The notes under the pieces were generated by a model that did no database searches, had not been told where the DNA came from, and was given only the letters and a program-made list of their open reading frames with translations. A stretch of DNA of 64,000 bases, from the NCBI GenBank assembly GCA_033439295.1, contig JAVTLE010000005.1, forward strand, positions 2,096,501-2,160,500. Direction: 5' to 3'. Position 1 is the first letter of the stretch; the number at the start of each line of letters is the position of its first letter. Both the position numbers and the translations under genes were made by a program. The stretch comes from Deuterostichococcus epilithicus. Taxonomy: Eukaryota > Chlorophyta > Trebouxiophyceae > Prasiolales > Stichococcaceae. Below are positions 1 to 12,440 of the stretch, piece after piece.

Positions 1-2233
1 CGAATGTGATGGAAAATGACGCGGCGCCGCCGCCCAGCGCAGTGAACGTCAGCATGGGTGAGCCACAGCATCGGCCTGCTCATGCCCGATTGCCGTAGCT
101 TGAAGGCTGACGACTTCAAAGCAAATCGCAATAGATCATTGGATCTACCTCCTGACACCCAGAATGGTATGAATCAGACAGGATCTGCCGTCGCATGGTC
201 CATTCATTGGGAGAGGGGTGTCTGCCTGCAGAGAAGTTCACGCAGCAGAAGGAGGACGAGCGGCGAAGGAACGTGGAGATCATCACGGTCGAGCGGGACT
301 ATCGACCGGGAGAGCAGGGCGGCTACGCCGACGGCTACAAGCCGAAGGTGGTTCACTTGACTGCCATGACGCTGACAGGGCCTTGCACGCCTGCTCCCCT
401 GCAGTTGGGACACAACTCCGCCCTGGCGCACCTGGTGGGCCGGCGGAACCCTGCGTCGCCAATTGCGCTCCTGAAGCTCCTCCTGAAGTGCATCGCCGCG
501 CACTGCCGTGCAGGTGGCCACCTGGGGTATGTTTCCGCGGCCGGAGAACATCTCGAAGGCGTATGGCGGCGGCCGGACGCTGAAGCCGGGGGAGGCGCTG
601 GAGAGTGAAGATGCCCGCGCTGCCCGCTCCCGCCGCGTCCGTGAGGTGACAATGTAGCATGGGTTTAGGGTTTCAGCTGCGACTCCACTCTCCACCATTC
701 CCTCCACCATCCTCTCCAGCATTCCTGTTTGCAATGTGCCGGGCACCATTGAATTCCAGGAGTAGCAGGCCCCACTCGCAGCTGTCTTGGATGGCATGAC
801 GGACGTCGTTTGTGTGTGCGCACAGGCCATGCAGCGGTACAAGCAGACATCGGGCATCGAAGTCGACCCGGCCGTCCAGCAGCAGGCCCAGGTGCAACAT
901 GTGATTCTGGTGTATTCATGTATTAGAACATCAGTACGAGCAGATGACATTCAGCAACGACCCTGATAACACTCTTTGCGCTGCGCCAGCCACGTGTGTG
1001 TGCCGAGGATCGCCTGCATTTCTGATGGCACTTTGCCGCTGATGGCACTTTGCCGCTGCCCCCTTCCCTGGGGTGTGCAGGAACGAATGGACCAGGGCAT
1101 GACGGTGTTCAGGGCCGGACAGCTCACCGCGGCGCTGGTACACTTCACAGACGCAGCGGCGCTCATGCCGCTGCGCTCACCGGTGCGTCTGGTGGTCAGC
1201 CGGACTGTTCCTCTATCAACTGGGTGCAGGCTGGTCTGGGTGCATGCTGTCACCAGTCGACTCGTGCATCCGGCTGCATTCACTTTTGTTTCTGTGGGTT
1301 TCATGGTCAACCCCCACGTCGACGCCATGTCTTGTGCGGTGGCCAGCTCGGCGGTGAGGCGCGGCTGCAGCAGGCCATCACCCTGGACTCGCTGGGCAAG
1401 GCGCAGGAGGCCAAGGTGCGCACTGATGAGCCGCTCGCCATTGCTCCTTGGTGCCGGACGCAAAGAGACAACACACGGGCGCCACACGCCACAGGCGCCA
1501 GTACGCAGCAGCCAGCCTTTGGGCAGTCTGGGCACTCAAGACTCACATTCAACCCCTGCGCAATGCGCAACTTGCGAGACGTGAATCATGGATGCCTTGG
1601 TGGTGCTGATGCGCTGCTGGCGTGGCACGGCAGGCGGTGTACACCAGCCTGAAGGGGCACCCCACGGGCATCATTGCCAAGCGCGTCAACCAGCTGCTGG
1701 GAGGCTTCGAGGTGCAGCGCCTGGCTCGTTGATATGCGGCACCTGGTGTTCTCTCTGCATCATTTTTGCGCATGCCTTTGTGTGGGTACCAGACTGATGG
1801 CGCCTGCCCCTGCTAATGCAGGCGATGGCTTTCCTGAAGGCAGACACCATCAGCTATGCGGTGAAACCGAACGAGTATGCCAAGTACTTCAGGTGCGGCA
1901 GCGCATTCCTTAGATCTCGCTCTTTCTTGCGCTAGCAGGCTGGGTCGCAGTTACCGCAGCGGCCGCGCGGGGCCCGCTCGGTGCCGTCGTGCGTGAGCAT
2001 CTCCTTCATGGCAGCATTTGTCTTCCTTGGTTTGCACACGCCGCGCGCACACAGCGCTCGAACGCTCAAAGGTGCTGCTGCTGCTGCGCGCCAGGATCGT
2101 CGAGTCGACCTACAACACGGTGTACTACTCGAGCGCCGGCAAGGAGGAGGACCTCCGAGCGCCGACGGTCATCGCGACGGCTGTGATGGTGGCGCCACTC
2201 TTGCTGCTGGGCGCCAAGATCCTTCTTAACTGA
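1..2233 (+). CDS. Chloroplast TPR-domain protein (plant At1g78915-like), 5' partial
   Basis: The 3' part of a spliced gene whose start lies upstream of the window. Exons read: up to 57, 232-347, 514-645, 826-891, 1081-1182, 1347-1415, 1634-1711, 1822-1892 and 2095-2233, with phases that agree throughout. The protein holds the block TWGMFPRPENISKAYGGGR, then a helical TPR-like stretch (QGMTVFRAGQLTAALVHF, then AVYTSLKGHP), and ends in a hydrophobic helix (VIATAVMVAPLLLLGAKIL) two residues before the stop. From memory, this order and the tail anchor match a plant chloroplast TPR family with a C-terminal membrane helix; that is established family knowledge, not a search result. TPR repeats bind partner proteins, so a scaffold role at a plastid membrane is inferred. 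The following gene is convergent. Confidence 0.8.
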
Positions 2234-2896
2234 TCTATATTCTGCCACACGGCAGCCCTGCCTTCCATTGTACAATAGCAGCGATGCTGGGGTACAGCCG
2301 ACGCGCACGTCTTGGCCTCAGCGGATGAGGAGGATTTGATTGAGGATGTGAGGGAATGGGATCGCACATGCAGCTCTGCGTGCAGCATTGTAGATTGCTT
2401 CTTCTTGATTTGTATGTACTAAGATTTATTTGTCCTGATTGGATGAGTACAAGACGTAGAATTAAAACAGACATAGAGTATTGCAATCGTTTCTTGTCAA
2501 CATGACGGGTGCTGCAATCAAGACCAAACCAAAGTCAGCTGCTGAACCCGCGCACAGCAAAGGGGCCCCCTGCCTACACACGTCTTCTCTCACCAAGAAC
2601 ACACTACAAACCACTCAGCAACGTTCAGGTCTGCAAGCTGCTTGTTCAAGGGCTGCATCCAAACAGTGTTGGAAGAGCGAGGCAGTGGCAATGCAATGAT
2701 GCAACAGAGAGGTCGCTGACTATGCCGCTGCGACCGCATCCATAATCCGAAGGGCTGCTCCGGACCTCCGCTGACCCAGCCGGATAAGCCGCAAAGCCCC
2801 CAGTCCACATGTAATGCCGTCGTGCAGGATGCTGTCAGGCAGCCCCGCTGCCTGGCCGTCAGCTTCTGCCAACGCTGTTGATCCCCCGGGCCGCAC
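2234..2896. other. Convergent intergenic region (two 3' UTRs)
   Basis: These 663 bases separate the stop of the TPR gene from the stop of the DnaJ gene on the other strand. I see no conserved coding block and no repeat; it should hold both 3' UTRs and polyadenylation sites. Confidence 0.6.
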
Positions 2897-5820
2897 TCAG
2901 CTGCGCGGCAGGTCTGCCCGGATCTTTTCCTTTTGGCTGCTGTCCAGCTTGCGAGGGAAATCCACCTGCCACGAACCAGAAGGTCCGTCAGGCACCAACA
3001 GGAACATGCTGTGTTAAACAGCCGGGCGAGGAGCGGACGAACGCCAGATGCCACAAGTCTCCCGTGATGCACGGTGCCAATGTCGAATGAAAGTGCTCAG
3101 TATGTTCTACGGCATAGCGTTTGAAAGCTGAGACACACACCTTGAACTTGATGCGCAAGTCGCCGAATTGCCCAGGCGACTTGCTGATGGGCATGCCCTT
3201 ACCCCGCACCACCTTGATCGTGTCTGGCGTCAGCACCTGCCGATGGTCACCGCAGCCGTGCGTCAGCATCGAGCATTGAAGTCGGCACGGCAGACGCGCA
3301 TTGCCACAGTCCTTGCAGCCAGCACGCTGGATGCGCTCAGCCAAGCAGGGAGCCGCCTGACGGTGTCCTCACACGGGAGGGACCCCAAAGAGCGCCGCTG
3401 TCTTCTACCTGTCGAATGGCAAGCGCCTGAGGCCTCTGGCTTTAACAGAACACACGCGAAGGTGATCCACCCCCAGCCGCGGCGCGCACCTCGTCGACGG
3501 GGATGCGGATGGGGGACCCGTCCAGGTGGGTCAGCTGGATGGTGGTGCCCGCGAGCGCATCCACCAACGGCAGGCGGTGCGTGTACACCAGGTCGTTGCC
3601 CTCCCGCCTGAATTGCGGGTGCGGCTTCTCGTCTATCATGAAGATGATGTCCGCCGCCTCCCGCCCTGGGCGCTCGTCGCCTGTGCAACCGCGTGAGATG
3701 CGCAACCTTGTGAGAGGAGTCAGGTACTGGCTGTGCATGGTACGGAATGCATGGCGGCGTGAGTGTCCGCAGCGTGTTAGGCTGCAGCACGAAAGCGCCA
3801 GCAAAGGTGGGTCTCAGGCAGGTGTCGGGACGACTCGAGACGCGCGCAATTCTATGGCTTGATAGCACCAGGCGCAGACCCCTTGCGATGCAGGCGATGC
3901 ACAGGCCACAGTTGTTGGGGGCCGCGAGCTCGTGGCAGTATTGACGATACATTTCAGCAAAAGAGGAAGCAGGATCGCACCCTTCTCTGCGAAGGTGATC
4001 TGCAAGGCAGCACACATGCCGACGTCAGGACCAGCCAGAAATGCAGGTTTGGCAGGACATCGACGAATCTGCAGTGCGTCAACAAGCAGACACGCGCTTC
4101 AGATCTGCCACCTCCCACCTTGCACCGACAAGATGAGCTCCGCATGCCTGTTGCAATTTCAAAGTTGCCACACACCTTCGTGCCCGCCTTCCAGCCCGGC
4201 TTGATGTTGATGGTCAGCACCTCGTTGACACGTACCGCCTTGCCGCTGGCGGCGTCGTGCACGGTGCGGCTGATCTTCATCTTGCGGGTGCTGCCCTTGT
4301 ACATCTCTTCCAGCGTCGTCGGCAGCTTGCTCTGCAGCGACGGGTCCTTGCGCGGCCCCATGCCCCCCATCCCCCCCATGCCGCCCATGCCTGCTGGAAA
4401 GGACAGCAACACGACTCCAGATCAGGCAGGCATTTGGTGCAATGATCCATCGGACTGTTCTGGTATGCGCCCCGCCCCCAGTCGGTGAGAGCCGTATCAC
4501 ACTCGCTGGTCAGGGCTGTTGCCGTCCTATGACATCACAAAGGTGGCGCCATGTAGCACCGAAAGCAATGCACGCCTCCCCAGGGTTGCGCCCTCAGGTG
4601 ATGCGCATCAGGGCTCGCCTCTGGTAGGACGTTTGGAAGCCGGTGTGCCTTCATGGGACCCCCCCTCCCCCCTCCCCTCTCCCTCGATCTAGCGGAGGAA
4701 AGGTACCGAAAACACCCAACACCCGCCGGATGCTACAGCGTTGACGATCAGGATGGAGCATGCGCGCAGCGACGTCTGCAGCTAAAGTTCTGACGTATTT
4801 CACCTGGGAATCCGCCTCCTCCTGTGAAGCTTCTGCCGCCGCCGCCCATGCCGCCCATGCCACCAAACATGTCCTCCATGCCGCCGCCGCCGCCGCCGCC
4901 GCCGCCAAATGGGCTGCTGCCGCCGAACATCTGCAGATTGTGTGGCATGCGTGCATCAGCTGTTCAGTCCAGCCGACTCAGCAGAATAGCTCGCTGTTTC
5001 CCTTGCGTGTCAAATGTCATATCTGGCACAAGCCGCAGGCTCGTCCAGCACCAACCAGATGGTTGATTGCTGCCGATGGGGTTCAGCATGCAGGTGGGGT
5101 GTGCCGACGCCTCACCTCTGCAAAGATGTCGTTGGCTGACCGCGGCTGCCACCGATATGATGCGCCGCCGCCGCCTGGGAACCCGCCTGGGAAGCCATTC
5201 GCGCCGCCAAAGCCACCAGCACCAGGTGGCGGCGGCCCCTGCTTCAGACCCTCCTCGCCGAACTGGTCATAGATCTTCCGTTTCTCTGCGTCCGAAAGGG
5301 CCTGCATTGCAAAACATTGGTTGTCTCTGCGTCACCCTAGAACAGCAGGCGACCTGATGTCAGACCGCACAGCGTGGCACATGGGCCTTACCTCGTATGC
5401 CTCAGAAACGACCTTGAACTGCTCCTCTGCCTTTTGCCTGTTGTTGGGGTTCTTGTCCTGCATATGCGGGCAGCGTTAATGGCTCAGCGAACATTGATCT
5501 GCACATCTTGTGCAGGATGCCATCATGCGTCAGCATGCATGCGCAGCAAATCAAATTGGTACAGCGAACTGTGGTCGAACGCACCGGGTGCCATTTCATT
5601 GCCAGCTTGCGGTAGGCTGCACACAGGTCATAATGCCTGATTAGTCCAAGAGATCGCTTTCGCTTGCATGACAACACACATCCCAGTTGCACATCGGTAC
5701 TACAGCTGCTTTCGAATCCATGGCGGACGCACAACCCATTTTAGCACACCCACCTTTCTTTATTTCATCATCTGTTGCGCTTTTCGATACTCCCAGCGTT
5801 TCATAGTAGTCTTTGCCCAT
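2897..5820 (-). CDS. DnaJ/Hsp40 co-chaperone, type II (DNAJB/Sis1 class)
   Basis: Cytosolic or nuclear Hsp70 co-chaperone of 355 residues. Ten exons on the minus strand: 5754-5820, 5585-5616, 5392-5457, 5116-5301, 4804-4930, 4176-4390, 3981-3999, 3490-3680, 3141-3236 and 2897-2965; the sum is 1068 bases with no phase conflict. The N-terminus MGKDYYETLGVSKSATDDEI opens a J domain whose HPD motif is split by an intron (WHP / DKN). A Gly/Phe-rich segment with FGGMGGMGGGG follows, then two client-binding beta domains (TINIKPGWKAGTK, ADIIFMIDEKPHPQFRR) and the closing DFPRKLDSSQKEKIR. No zinc-finger CxxCxGxG repeats are present, which makes it type II rather than DnaJ/Ydj1 type I. A 19-base micro-exon (3981-3999) encodes ITFAEK. 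It is divergent with the Rieske gene. Confidence 0.95.
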
Positions 5821-6295
5821 TTCCTGTGCTTTCCGCTTGCGTTTTGCCAGGTTTCCAGACTAAAAATCGACCGTGCGGGATCACAAAGCTCGTACTTGCA
5901 ACTCACATACAATCATGCACGCATGCATCTGCTGTTGGGGCGCATATCTGCGAAGTCCTACTGCTCCTAGAACGTTCATGCCAGCGAAGCTGTCGTTGCC
6001 CCGTAGTACACAGTACTAGGGTACATGAAGGGTTTGTTGCGTGTATGGTATACCTACAACAGTGTGACGTCTTGCAAACTGCCAGATCTCAGCTGCCCCG
6101 CACGCAGACTTTTGCTGGCACCACCCGCTTGCAGGTACGGTCAAACTTCTCCGCAGGTTCCTTGGAAAGCACCTGCGCAACGGGTATTGCCGTACGCAGC
6201 AAACGCGGCGCGTGCTGCGTCAGATTAGAGCATCAGCCCAGAATTTCTGCCCAGAAACACAGCCGAAGAGGTCAGCAGGACGGCGCCTGTGCATC
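5821..6295. promoter_or_regulatory. Divergent promoter region of DnaJ and Rieske genes
   Basis: These 475 bases lie between the start codons of two genes pointing away from each other. No exon could be supported, although an upstream leader exon for the Rieske protein is possible around 6025-6230. Confidence 0.5.
5970..5977. promoter_or_regulatory. Possible heat-shock element half (GAACGTTC)
   Basis: GAACGTTC fits two inverted nGAAn units of a heat-shock element and sits about 150 bases upstream of the DnaJ start codon. A third correctly phased unit is not seen, so this is only a candidate. Confidence 0.25.
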
Positions 6296-7700
6296 ATGAT
6301 ACCTCCGGCCGGACCTCTGCGTGTGTGCCGCGATGCCGACATTTCCGAGGGCCAACGCGTGCTGAAGGTGGGAGTTCACATCCAAACATGTGTTTCCAGC
6401 ACGCATGGTTGAGATTGGGCGCCCTCGAAAAGCATGTGCAGCGTCTTGAATCTGCCATTGTGCGTCGCAGGAGGTGTTCGGCAGATCCGTCACGCTGCTC
6501 CGGCATGCCGGGAACGTCTACTGCGTAGACTCCGTTTGCTCGCACATGGGCGGTCCGCTGGGCGAGCAGGGCGACATAGAGGATATTGAGGGCACTTCAT
6601 GCATCAGGTGCCCGTGGCACGGCCGACGGGTGCGAGCCTGGTCGTCGGGTGCCCTTGGTCCCTTCTGAATGAACACATCAAGATGTCTAGCAGGTCTTAC
6701 CCAAGAAACCGCGACTTGCAGCCATTTTGGAAAGGTCTCACAGTGGATCGGCACGTTGCAGTTTGACCTGGCGTCCGGGTGCCAACTGGAGAAGGGGCTG
6801 CACGGCGACGTATGCCGCAGCGAGCCACAGCAGCGTGTGCACCCAGTTTACAATGGCGGCGATGGCTGGATTTGGTGCGTCCTGATCGCTCCTGCAGGAT
6901 TTCAGCTGGCGCATGCGACTTGCGTGTGCATGTTGGCGTGCGAATGATGTCTATCTATGCTGATGTATGCGAGAAGCATCTCCATGCCACAAGCCGCGAG
7001 CCCGCTGTGGAGCTGCCGGATGCAGAACTGCAGGGATGACGAGGTGTCTTTCCTATGACGCAGGGTGGACCTCAAGTCCGCCGGAGCTGTGGCCAGCGAT
7101 GCATGGAACACGGCGGCGGCGGCGGCGGACAAAGGCGAGGAGAAACAGCAGCAGCCGCAGCAGCAGCAGCAGGGCTGGGGGCTGGGCATGGATGATTTCG
7201 AGCACCTGCCCAGCTCTCAGGAGTCCAGCCAGTCGGCGTACGGCTCGCCACCGTCGCCGCTGACGCCGTTTGCGGGCATGCAGCGCCGAGCGCTGGCGCC
7301 GTCGCCGGTGAAGCCTACGCCAGCACCCCAGGTGACGCCGCTTCCCAGCACTCCATGCTTCTGCTTTCATTGCGCATGCTGTGTGCGCCTCTTGATCGCT
7401 GCTGCTGCCTTCCGGGCAGCGTTGCATTGCTGCTATTGATGGCAGCACCCCACTGACCGAGTGCTGCTTCCTTCACAGATATCGTTTCCGGGGCGAAAGC
7501 CCTCGGCAATGGCCATGCGACGGGCGCGGGCGACACAGGCGATACAAAAGAGCTCGTATGCGCCGCCCTCGGCGCCATTCACATCGCCGTCGGAGCCCAA
7601 GCGAGTGCGGCAGGCAACGCTAACCGACATGTTCGGCAGGCATGCGGCCCAGCAGGCCACAGCGGCTGCCGCGCTCGACGAGTTCATGGACCTGTCATAG
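6296..7700 (+). CDS. Rieske [2Fe-2S] domain protein (RFESD-like) with disordered C-terminal tail
   Basis: Small Rieske-type iron-sulfur protein. Exons 6296-6367, 6471-6629, 6762-6874, 7064-7331 and 7479-7700 join in phase (about 277 residues). Both cluster-binding boxes are present: C-S-H in VCSHMGGPLGE and C-P-W-H in CIRCPWHGRRF, followed by FDLASGCQLEKG. This matches the soluble single-domain Rieske family (vertebrate RFESD and algal relatives) rather than a membrane cytochrome bc1/b6f subunit, since no transmembrane helix precedes the domain. The last two exons add about 160 residues of Gln/Pro/Ser-rich sequence ending in KRVRQATLTDMFGR, a PIP-box-like motif. The start at 6296 (MIPPAGPLRVCRDADI) is the first in-frame ATG of the first domain exon; an extra upstream leader exon cannot be excluded. 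The partner and the reaction are unknown. Confidence 0.85.
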
Positions 7701-8633
7701 CCTCCGCAGCAGCAGCGGTCGCCGCCCTGGCGCCATTCCAGCCGTGCTGGACACAGTGACAGTGCCGGCTGGGACTGGAGCAGGATCAGTCACTACCAGC
7801 ATGGCAGGAGCGGGGCCGGGTCTTACCACACCAATAATGCGGCAGAGTTTCACCAGCACAACAGCGTTGCCAAACTGAATGACGACATGGCACCATGAGA
7901 GGGATATCTGATGGCAGGAGCGCTTGTAGAGGATGAGTCAGTTCGCCTAACACGATGCGCATTTTCATAGGCTATCAACCTAGACTGCCAGAAGCCTCAA
8001 TGACGCATGAGCGGCGTATTGAACTCAGCACTTCCACCTGTTCAGACTTTTGAGCGATAGGAATCCTGTGCCTCAGTTTCGGGCTTGGATTGGGTCTCAT
8101 AGGAAGGATTTCGCGCTTCGCGAGTCGTTTTGTTTTTTTAATTCATTTTCATTAAGCTGACGGCTGCGCTAGTGTGCGCGACCAATCCCTGTGACTAAAA
8201 TTTTCACATGCAGCATCACATGGTTCTACATGCTGACAATTGACATATCTCTAATCCCTATAGCTGTGGTTGGTTAGATGCTCTGCCACTGCTTTGACAG
8301 CGCCATTATTGAGGATTGGTAGCTGTGACGCCAGGGTCCGAGCACCAGGTGGTCTGAAAGACACAACGCTGGCTGTTTGCTGGTCAAGCGGTGCACACAG
8401 CAATTGGCACGGTGCCTCCATGCGGGGTGTCAAAAATCTGTGCGTTGTGGTGTGGTGCGATGGTGGAAGCAAGACCATGACCTAGAAGATGCGTGTCGTT
8501 ACATCACAGCACAGCCGCGGGCGCTGCAACAACCACTGCATAAGTAGGATGAACACACTCATACAGCAGGTGCAGCCAGCCTGCAGGCGCCCCTGAGCAG
8601 GGAGGGAGGGAGAAGCCAGAGTCCTGCGCTTGC
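7701..8633. other. Convergent intergenic region, no gene seen
   Basis: These 933 bases lie between two convergent genes (Rieske and uL3). The part from about 8040 to 8270 is locally AT-rich with short T and A runs, as expected of 3' UTRs. No conserved coding block, RNA gene or repeat was recognised. Confidence 0.5.
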
Positions 8634-11600
8634 TCATGCCTTGACACGGCCCAGGGTCTTTGCCTGCGCAGCACAGCAACGATTGTCAGCACGCCAGGAG
8701 CTTTACTGCTGCGGCAGCAGCGGCTGATGTAGTGCCGCTCATTGTCAATACACCAGAAACATCCTGCAAACAGGCCTAGATTACATTGGAATGCATGGTG
8801 TGCTGCAGAAGTCACCTTCTCCTCGGCTGTCTGGAAGCGGCCGTGGCCGAACTTCGACGCCGTGTCGATGAACTTGAGCTTGATCTGCGTTTCGCAAGCA
8901 GGGACACAGATAGTCAAAAGACCAACTTCCCCAGCCACATCTATGCACCAACAACAAGTGGTGCCCTCGCAACGACGGGAAGTGTCTTCAACGAAGCAAG
9001 CGGGTAGAATGCACTCAAGTGGGGTTGATCATAGCGACTGTGACACACATGCAGCAAAAGCAGCCCAGTCATGCGGGGTCGAGTCGCAAAAAGGTGCTGC
9101 ATGGAAGGATAGCGGCCCACACGATTCGGGGACCCGGGCACCAACAACAGGGTCGCCTACAGGCTGGAGCAATGCATGACAGGGAGCAGGTTCAGCGCTG
9201 CCAGGCGCCGTGCCTCCATTGGTCACGCGGCGGCTGGAGCTCAGGGCAGACTGCAATGGGGAGACAGTAGGAACCATACAGTACCTCCTCCAGCGCGTTG
9301 CGCGAGGTCTGCGGGAAGATGGACCTCCGCAGCGTGATGACGCGCTTCTTGCTGCCGGGCACCGCGCCCTGTGCACAGACGCAGCAGTCAGGGGTGTCAG
9401 TCGTGTAATACCCTGTAAGACACTGGCAGGAGCTGCGACCACAGCGGCGCCGTGAGACGCTGGCGCAGCCTTGAGATACAGCCTTTGAACGCCCAGCATC
9501 CGCGCAGGCTGTCGAAAGTGATGACTAGCGCCACCGCTCGAAGCAGCTTGGAAGGGACGACAACACAGAGGAACGCAAGACAGGGCGCCGACCAATCTCC
9601 AAACCCCAGACGGCGCACACCTTGATCATGAGGTAGTCCTCGTCGACCTGGCCGTAGTGGGGGAAGCCGCCCAGGGGGGTGATGTCCTTCTTGGTGACGT
9701 CAAACTCGGTGGTGGCCAGGTGCGAGTCCTCGCCCTTCTTGCCGATCTTGTACACCTTCTTGTTGATCTCTGTCCGGTGGTGGAAGCCGTGCTGCCCGCC
9801 GCGCGCCACCGTCCACGACACGCGCGCCGGGTGCCACGCGCCGATGCACGCAACCTGTTTTGCAGCACCCCAGCTGTGGTGTCAGGGCCAGGACAGGACA
9901 GACGGGGTCAGGCATTCAAGTTGCTGGACGCCCTGTCCCCTGCTCCAGAGTCTCGAGCAGCGCCTGCTGCTCAGGCAATCCCTGACGGGCTGCCTCCCTT
10001 CAGTGCCCCTGAGCTGGAAGGCATCGGGGGGGGCATTGCATGCCCTGACGAAGGCATCTGCAGCAAGTTGTCATGTCATCTCTGTCGAGAGCTGGCGAGG
10101 TCGGGGCACCTTGCGCAGGCCACGGTGGGTCTTCCGCGGCAGGCGGGTGACGCCCCAGCGGGTGACGACGCCCTCCGTGCCGCGGCCGCGCGTGATTGCG
10201 ATGGTGTCGATCATCTCGTTGGCCGAGAACACCGACTCCACCGGCACCTCCTTCTCGAAAAGGCCGTACGCAAAGTCCACCTTGTCCGCGATGCTGCCGC
10301 CGTTGATCTGCGGGAGCAACACAACATTTCCCGTTGGTCCCATGGCAACCAGTGACCCCTGGCTGCTTTGCAGAAGACTGAAACATCTGCTGCCCATGCC
10401 TGCTGCCCCTGCAGCGGCCGCGCACCCGGTCGGGCCGGCAGTGCGCCCGCCTCTCAGCGCTGTGCAGGGTAATCAAATGCAGCAGGTAGCAGGGTTCAGG
10501 CAGGTCATGCGGCAGCCTCAGGGAACAGCAGCAGGGAGCAGTGCCAGCAGCGGCAGCAGCCCACCTGGACCTCCAGCATGTGTGCCTTCTTCTGGCCCCA
10601 GTTGGAGATCTTCTTGATCTGCGTGTGCACCAGCACGCGCACGACAGTGGAGTGCTTCTTGAGCTCCTCCAGCTTGGCCTCAATGCCACCCTTGCCCTCA
10701 GCGTACTTTTTGGCATACTTGCTGAACGCCTTCTTCTTGGTCTTGAAGTAGTTCCTGTAGAACTTGCGCTTGACCTCGTCCGACAGGTGCTCTGCGCAGG
10801 GAGAAGGGGGGGGTGTCAGTTGCAAAACCAGCACTGGCGCTTCAGGAGGGGCTTCTGGACAGCTTCACAGCCGGCGGTGCCACGCAGCAGGGTCAGCGTG
10901 CCTTGCAGTCCGCCCCGTTCCGGACCAACTGACTGCGCTGCAAGGATGCGCAGGCAGCGACAGGGAGATGCGCAGTGTCCGTCAGTGTAGGACAGGTATG
11001 GCTGAGACGCACCGGCCCAGATGGTGTTGAGCGTGCGCAGGCCGCGGGGGGTCTGCACGTAGCCGACGACGCCGACTGCGATGACCGGGGGCGTCTCGAT
11101 GATGGTGACCTGGCGAAGGCAGCAGCAGGGACATCAGCACATTGCGTCACCAAACACCAGGACCAGCATGAGCATGTGGCTGTTACAAGCCAGAGGATGT
11201 TGGAAGCAGTTGTGGGCATGCCAGAGCTTCTGCCACAACAAGGGTCTGCGCTAGATGCGAGAAACCCATGTGTAGCACATCACACGCAGCCTCTGCGGCT
11301 CAAACACGTGAGGTCCAGGCATGGCAGGCTGATGGCCGAGTGTCACTCTGCAACTCACCGCCTCGGCCGTCTCCTTCTTGTGGATCTTGGAGCCGGGCTT
11401 CTCCACCTCGCGCACGATGTGGGTCATGCCCGCCTTGTAGCCCATGAAGGCCGTCAGGTGCGGCGGCTTGGAGGGGTCATCCTTAGGGAAGGACTTTGGC
11501 TTGCCCCGCCCGCGGCGGCACCGCTTCTTGGGCAGGAAGCCCAGCGAGCCATGACGCGGGTCTGCGCCGCAGGATCCAGGCACAGTCAGGTCGATGTCCT

Positions 11601-12037
11601 CTGAGACGGCCAAAAGACCTTCGCTGCAGCTTTCCGCGCCCAGAGCCCTCCACGCCCAAGCTGCTGGCGCCGCTGGCCATGCGGTCGCACAGCCAGTGCC
11701 ACACCCCGAGGCTCGCTACAATCACGCCTGCAAGCTGACCATGTGCGTCCTACGCATTGCTGCACGCGAAGGCTGACAGCTTGGCCCAGCGCTCGCTTTG
11801 AGCAAAACCAATGTGCCCATCTGCAGCAGGCAGCAAATACATGCAGGCCATCTGTTCGACAAGTTTCAGGCAAGCTGCTGGCAGCATGGCACCCGCGACT
11901 GGCCAGCAGACGCCGGGCACGTCGCCGCCTGGGCATCAGCACAGCAGTCAACTCCGGGCTCAACACCCCCATCCTTGCTGCCAGGCAAGAACAAGCGAGG
12001 CTGGCGGCGACTCACGCTCGAACTTGCGGTGGGACAT
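8634..12037 (-). CDS. RPL3: Cytosolic large-subunit ribosomal protein uL3 (RPL3)
   Basis: Core 60S protein near the peptidyl-transferase centre. Nine exons: 12016-12037, 11359-11561, 11013-11109, 10565-10791, 10110-10307, 9621-9854, 9285-9368, 8816-8884 and 8634-8663, giving 387 residues, close to the usual 389. The N-terminus [18 protein letters not shown] is the eukaryotic uL3 signature and is split after a 22-base first coding exon. Further blocks are [71 protein letters not shown] and [17 protein letters not shown]; the last carries the His-rich loop of the basic extension. The C-terminus [21 protein letters not shown] ends at a 30-base final exon. The gene is divergent from V-ATPase subunit G. 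Confidence 0.97.
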
Positions 12038-12440
12038 CTTGACACGCCCGTGCTCTCCCCTGCGCAAACCTTGCGCCTGCTAAGAGGCAGTTCGGCGTCC
12101 GAGTCGCTGGCTTTGTGTCGGCGTGGAGGTTAGGTCGTTTTAGGCTCGCTAATCCTGGCCCAGCAAAACCCTTTCTGCTGCATCACGTCTTCACTTCGCG
12201 TCGTCACACTCAACTCCAGCTTGTCGCATTGCGCGTGCAAGTGGAAGTGCTGAACAACACTTTAGCAGTCACGTTTCGATGCTGGCAGCGGTCACCAATT
12301 GCCCCTGAGTGCCTTGCGGTAGACGCACATCTGGACTGATAGCGCTGGCGCCAGGTCCACTTCGATACCTAAGCACACTTGCGCGCGGTCAGGGCACTGC
12401 GTGATCTTGTGCACCACGCCTGGCAGCTGGCTGAGCAGCC
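12038..12440. promoter_or_regulatory. Divergent promoter region of RPL3 and V-ATPase G
   Basis: These 403 bases lie between the start codons of two strongly housekeeping genes on opposite strands. A 5' UTR intron for either gene is possible. No TATA-like box could be supported. Confidence 0.5.

Noticed and set aside
9657-10617. Long plus-strand frames opposite uL3
   Set aside because: They are antisense shadows of conserved uL3 exons on the minus strand.
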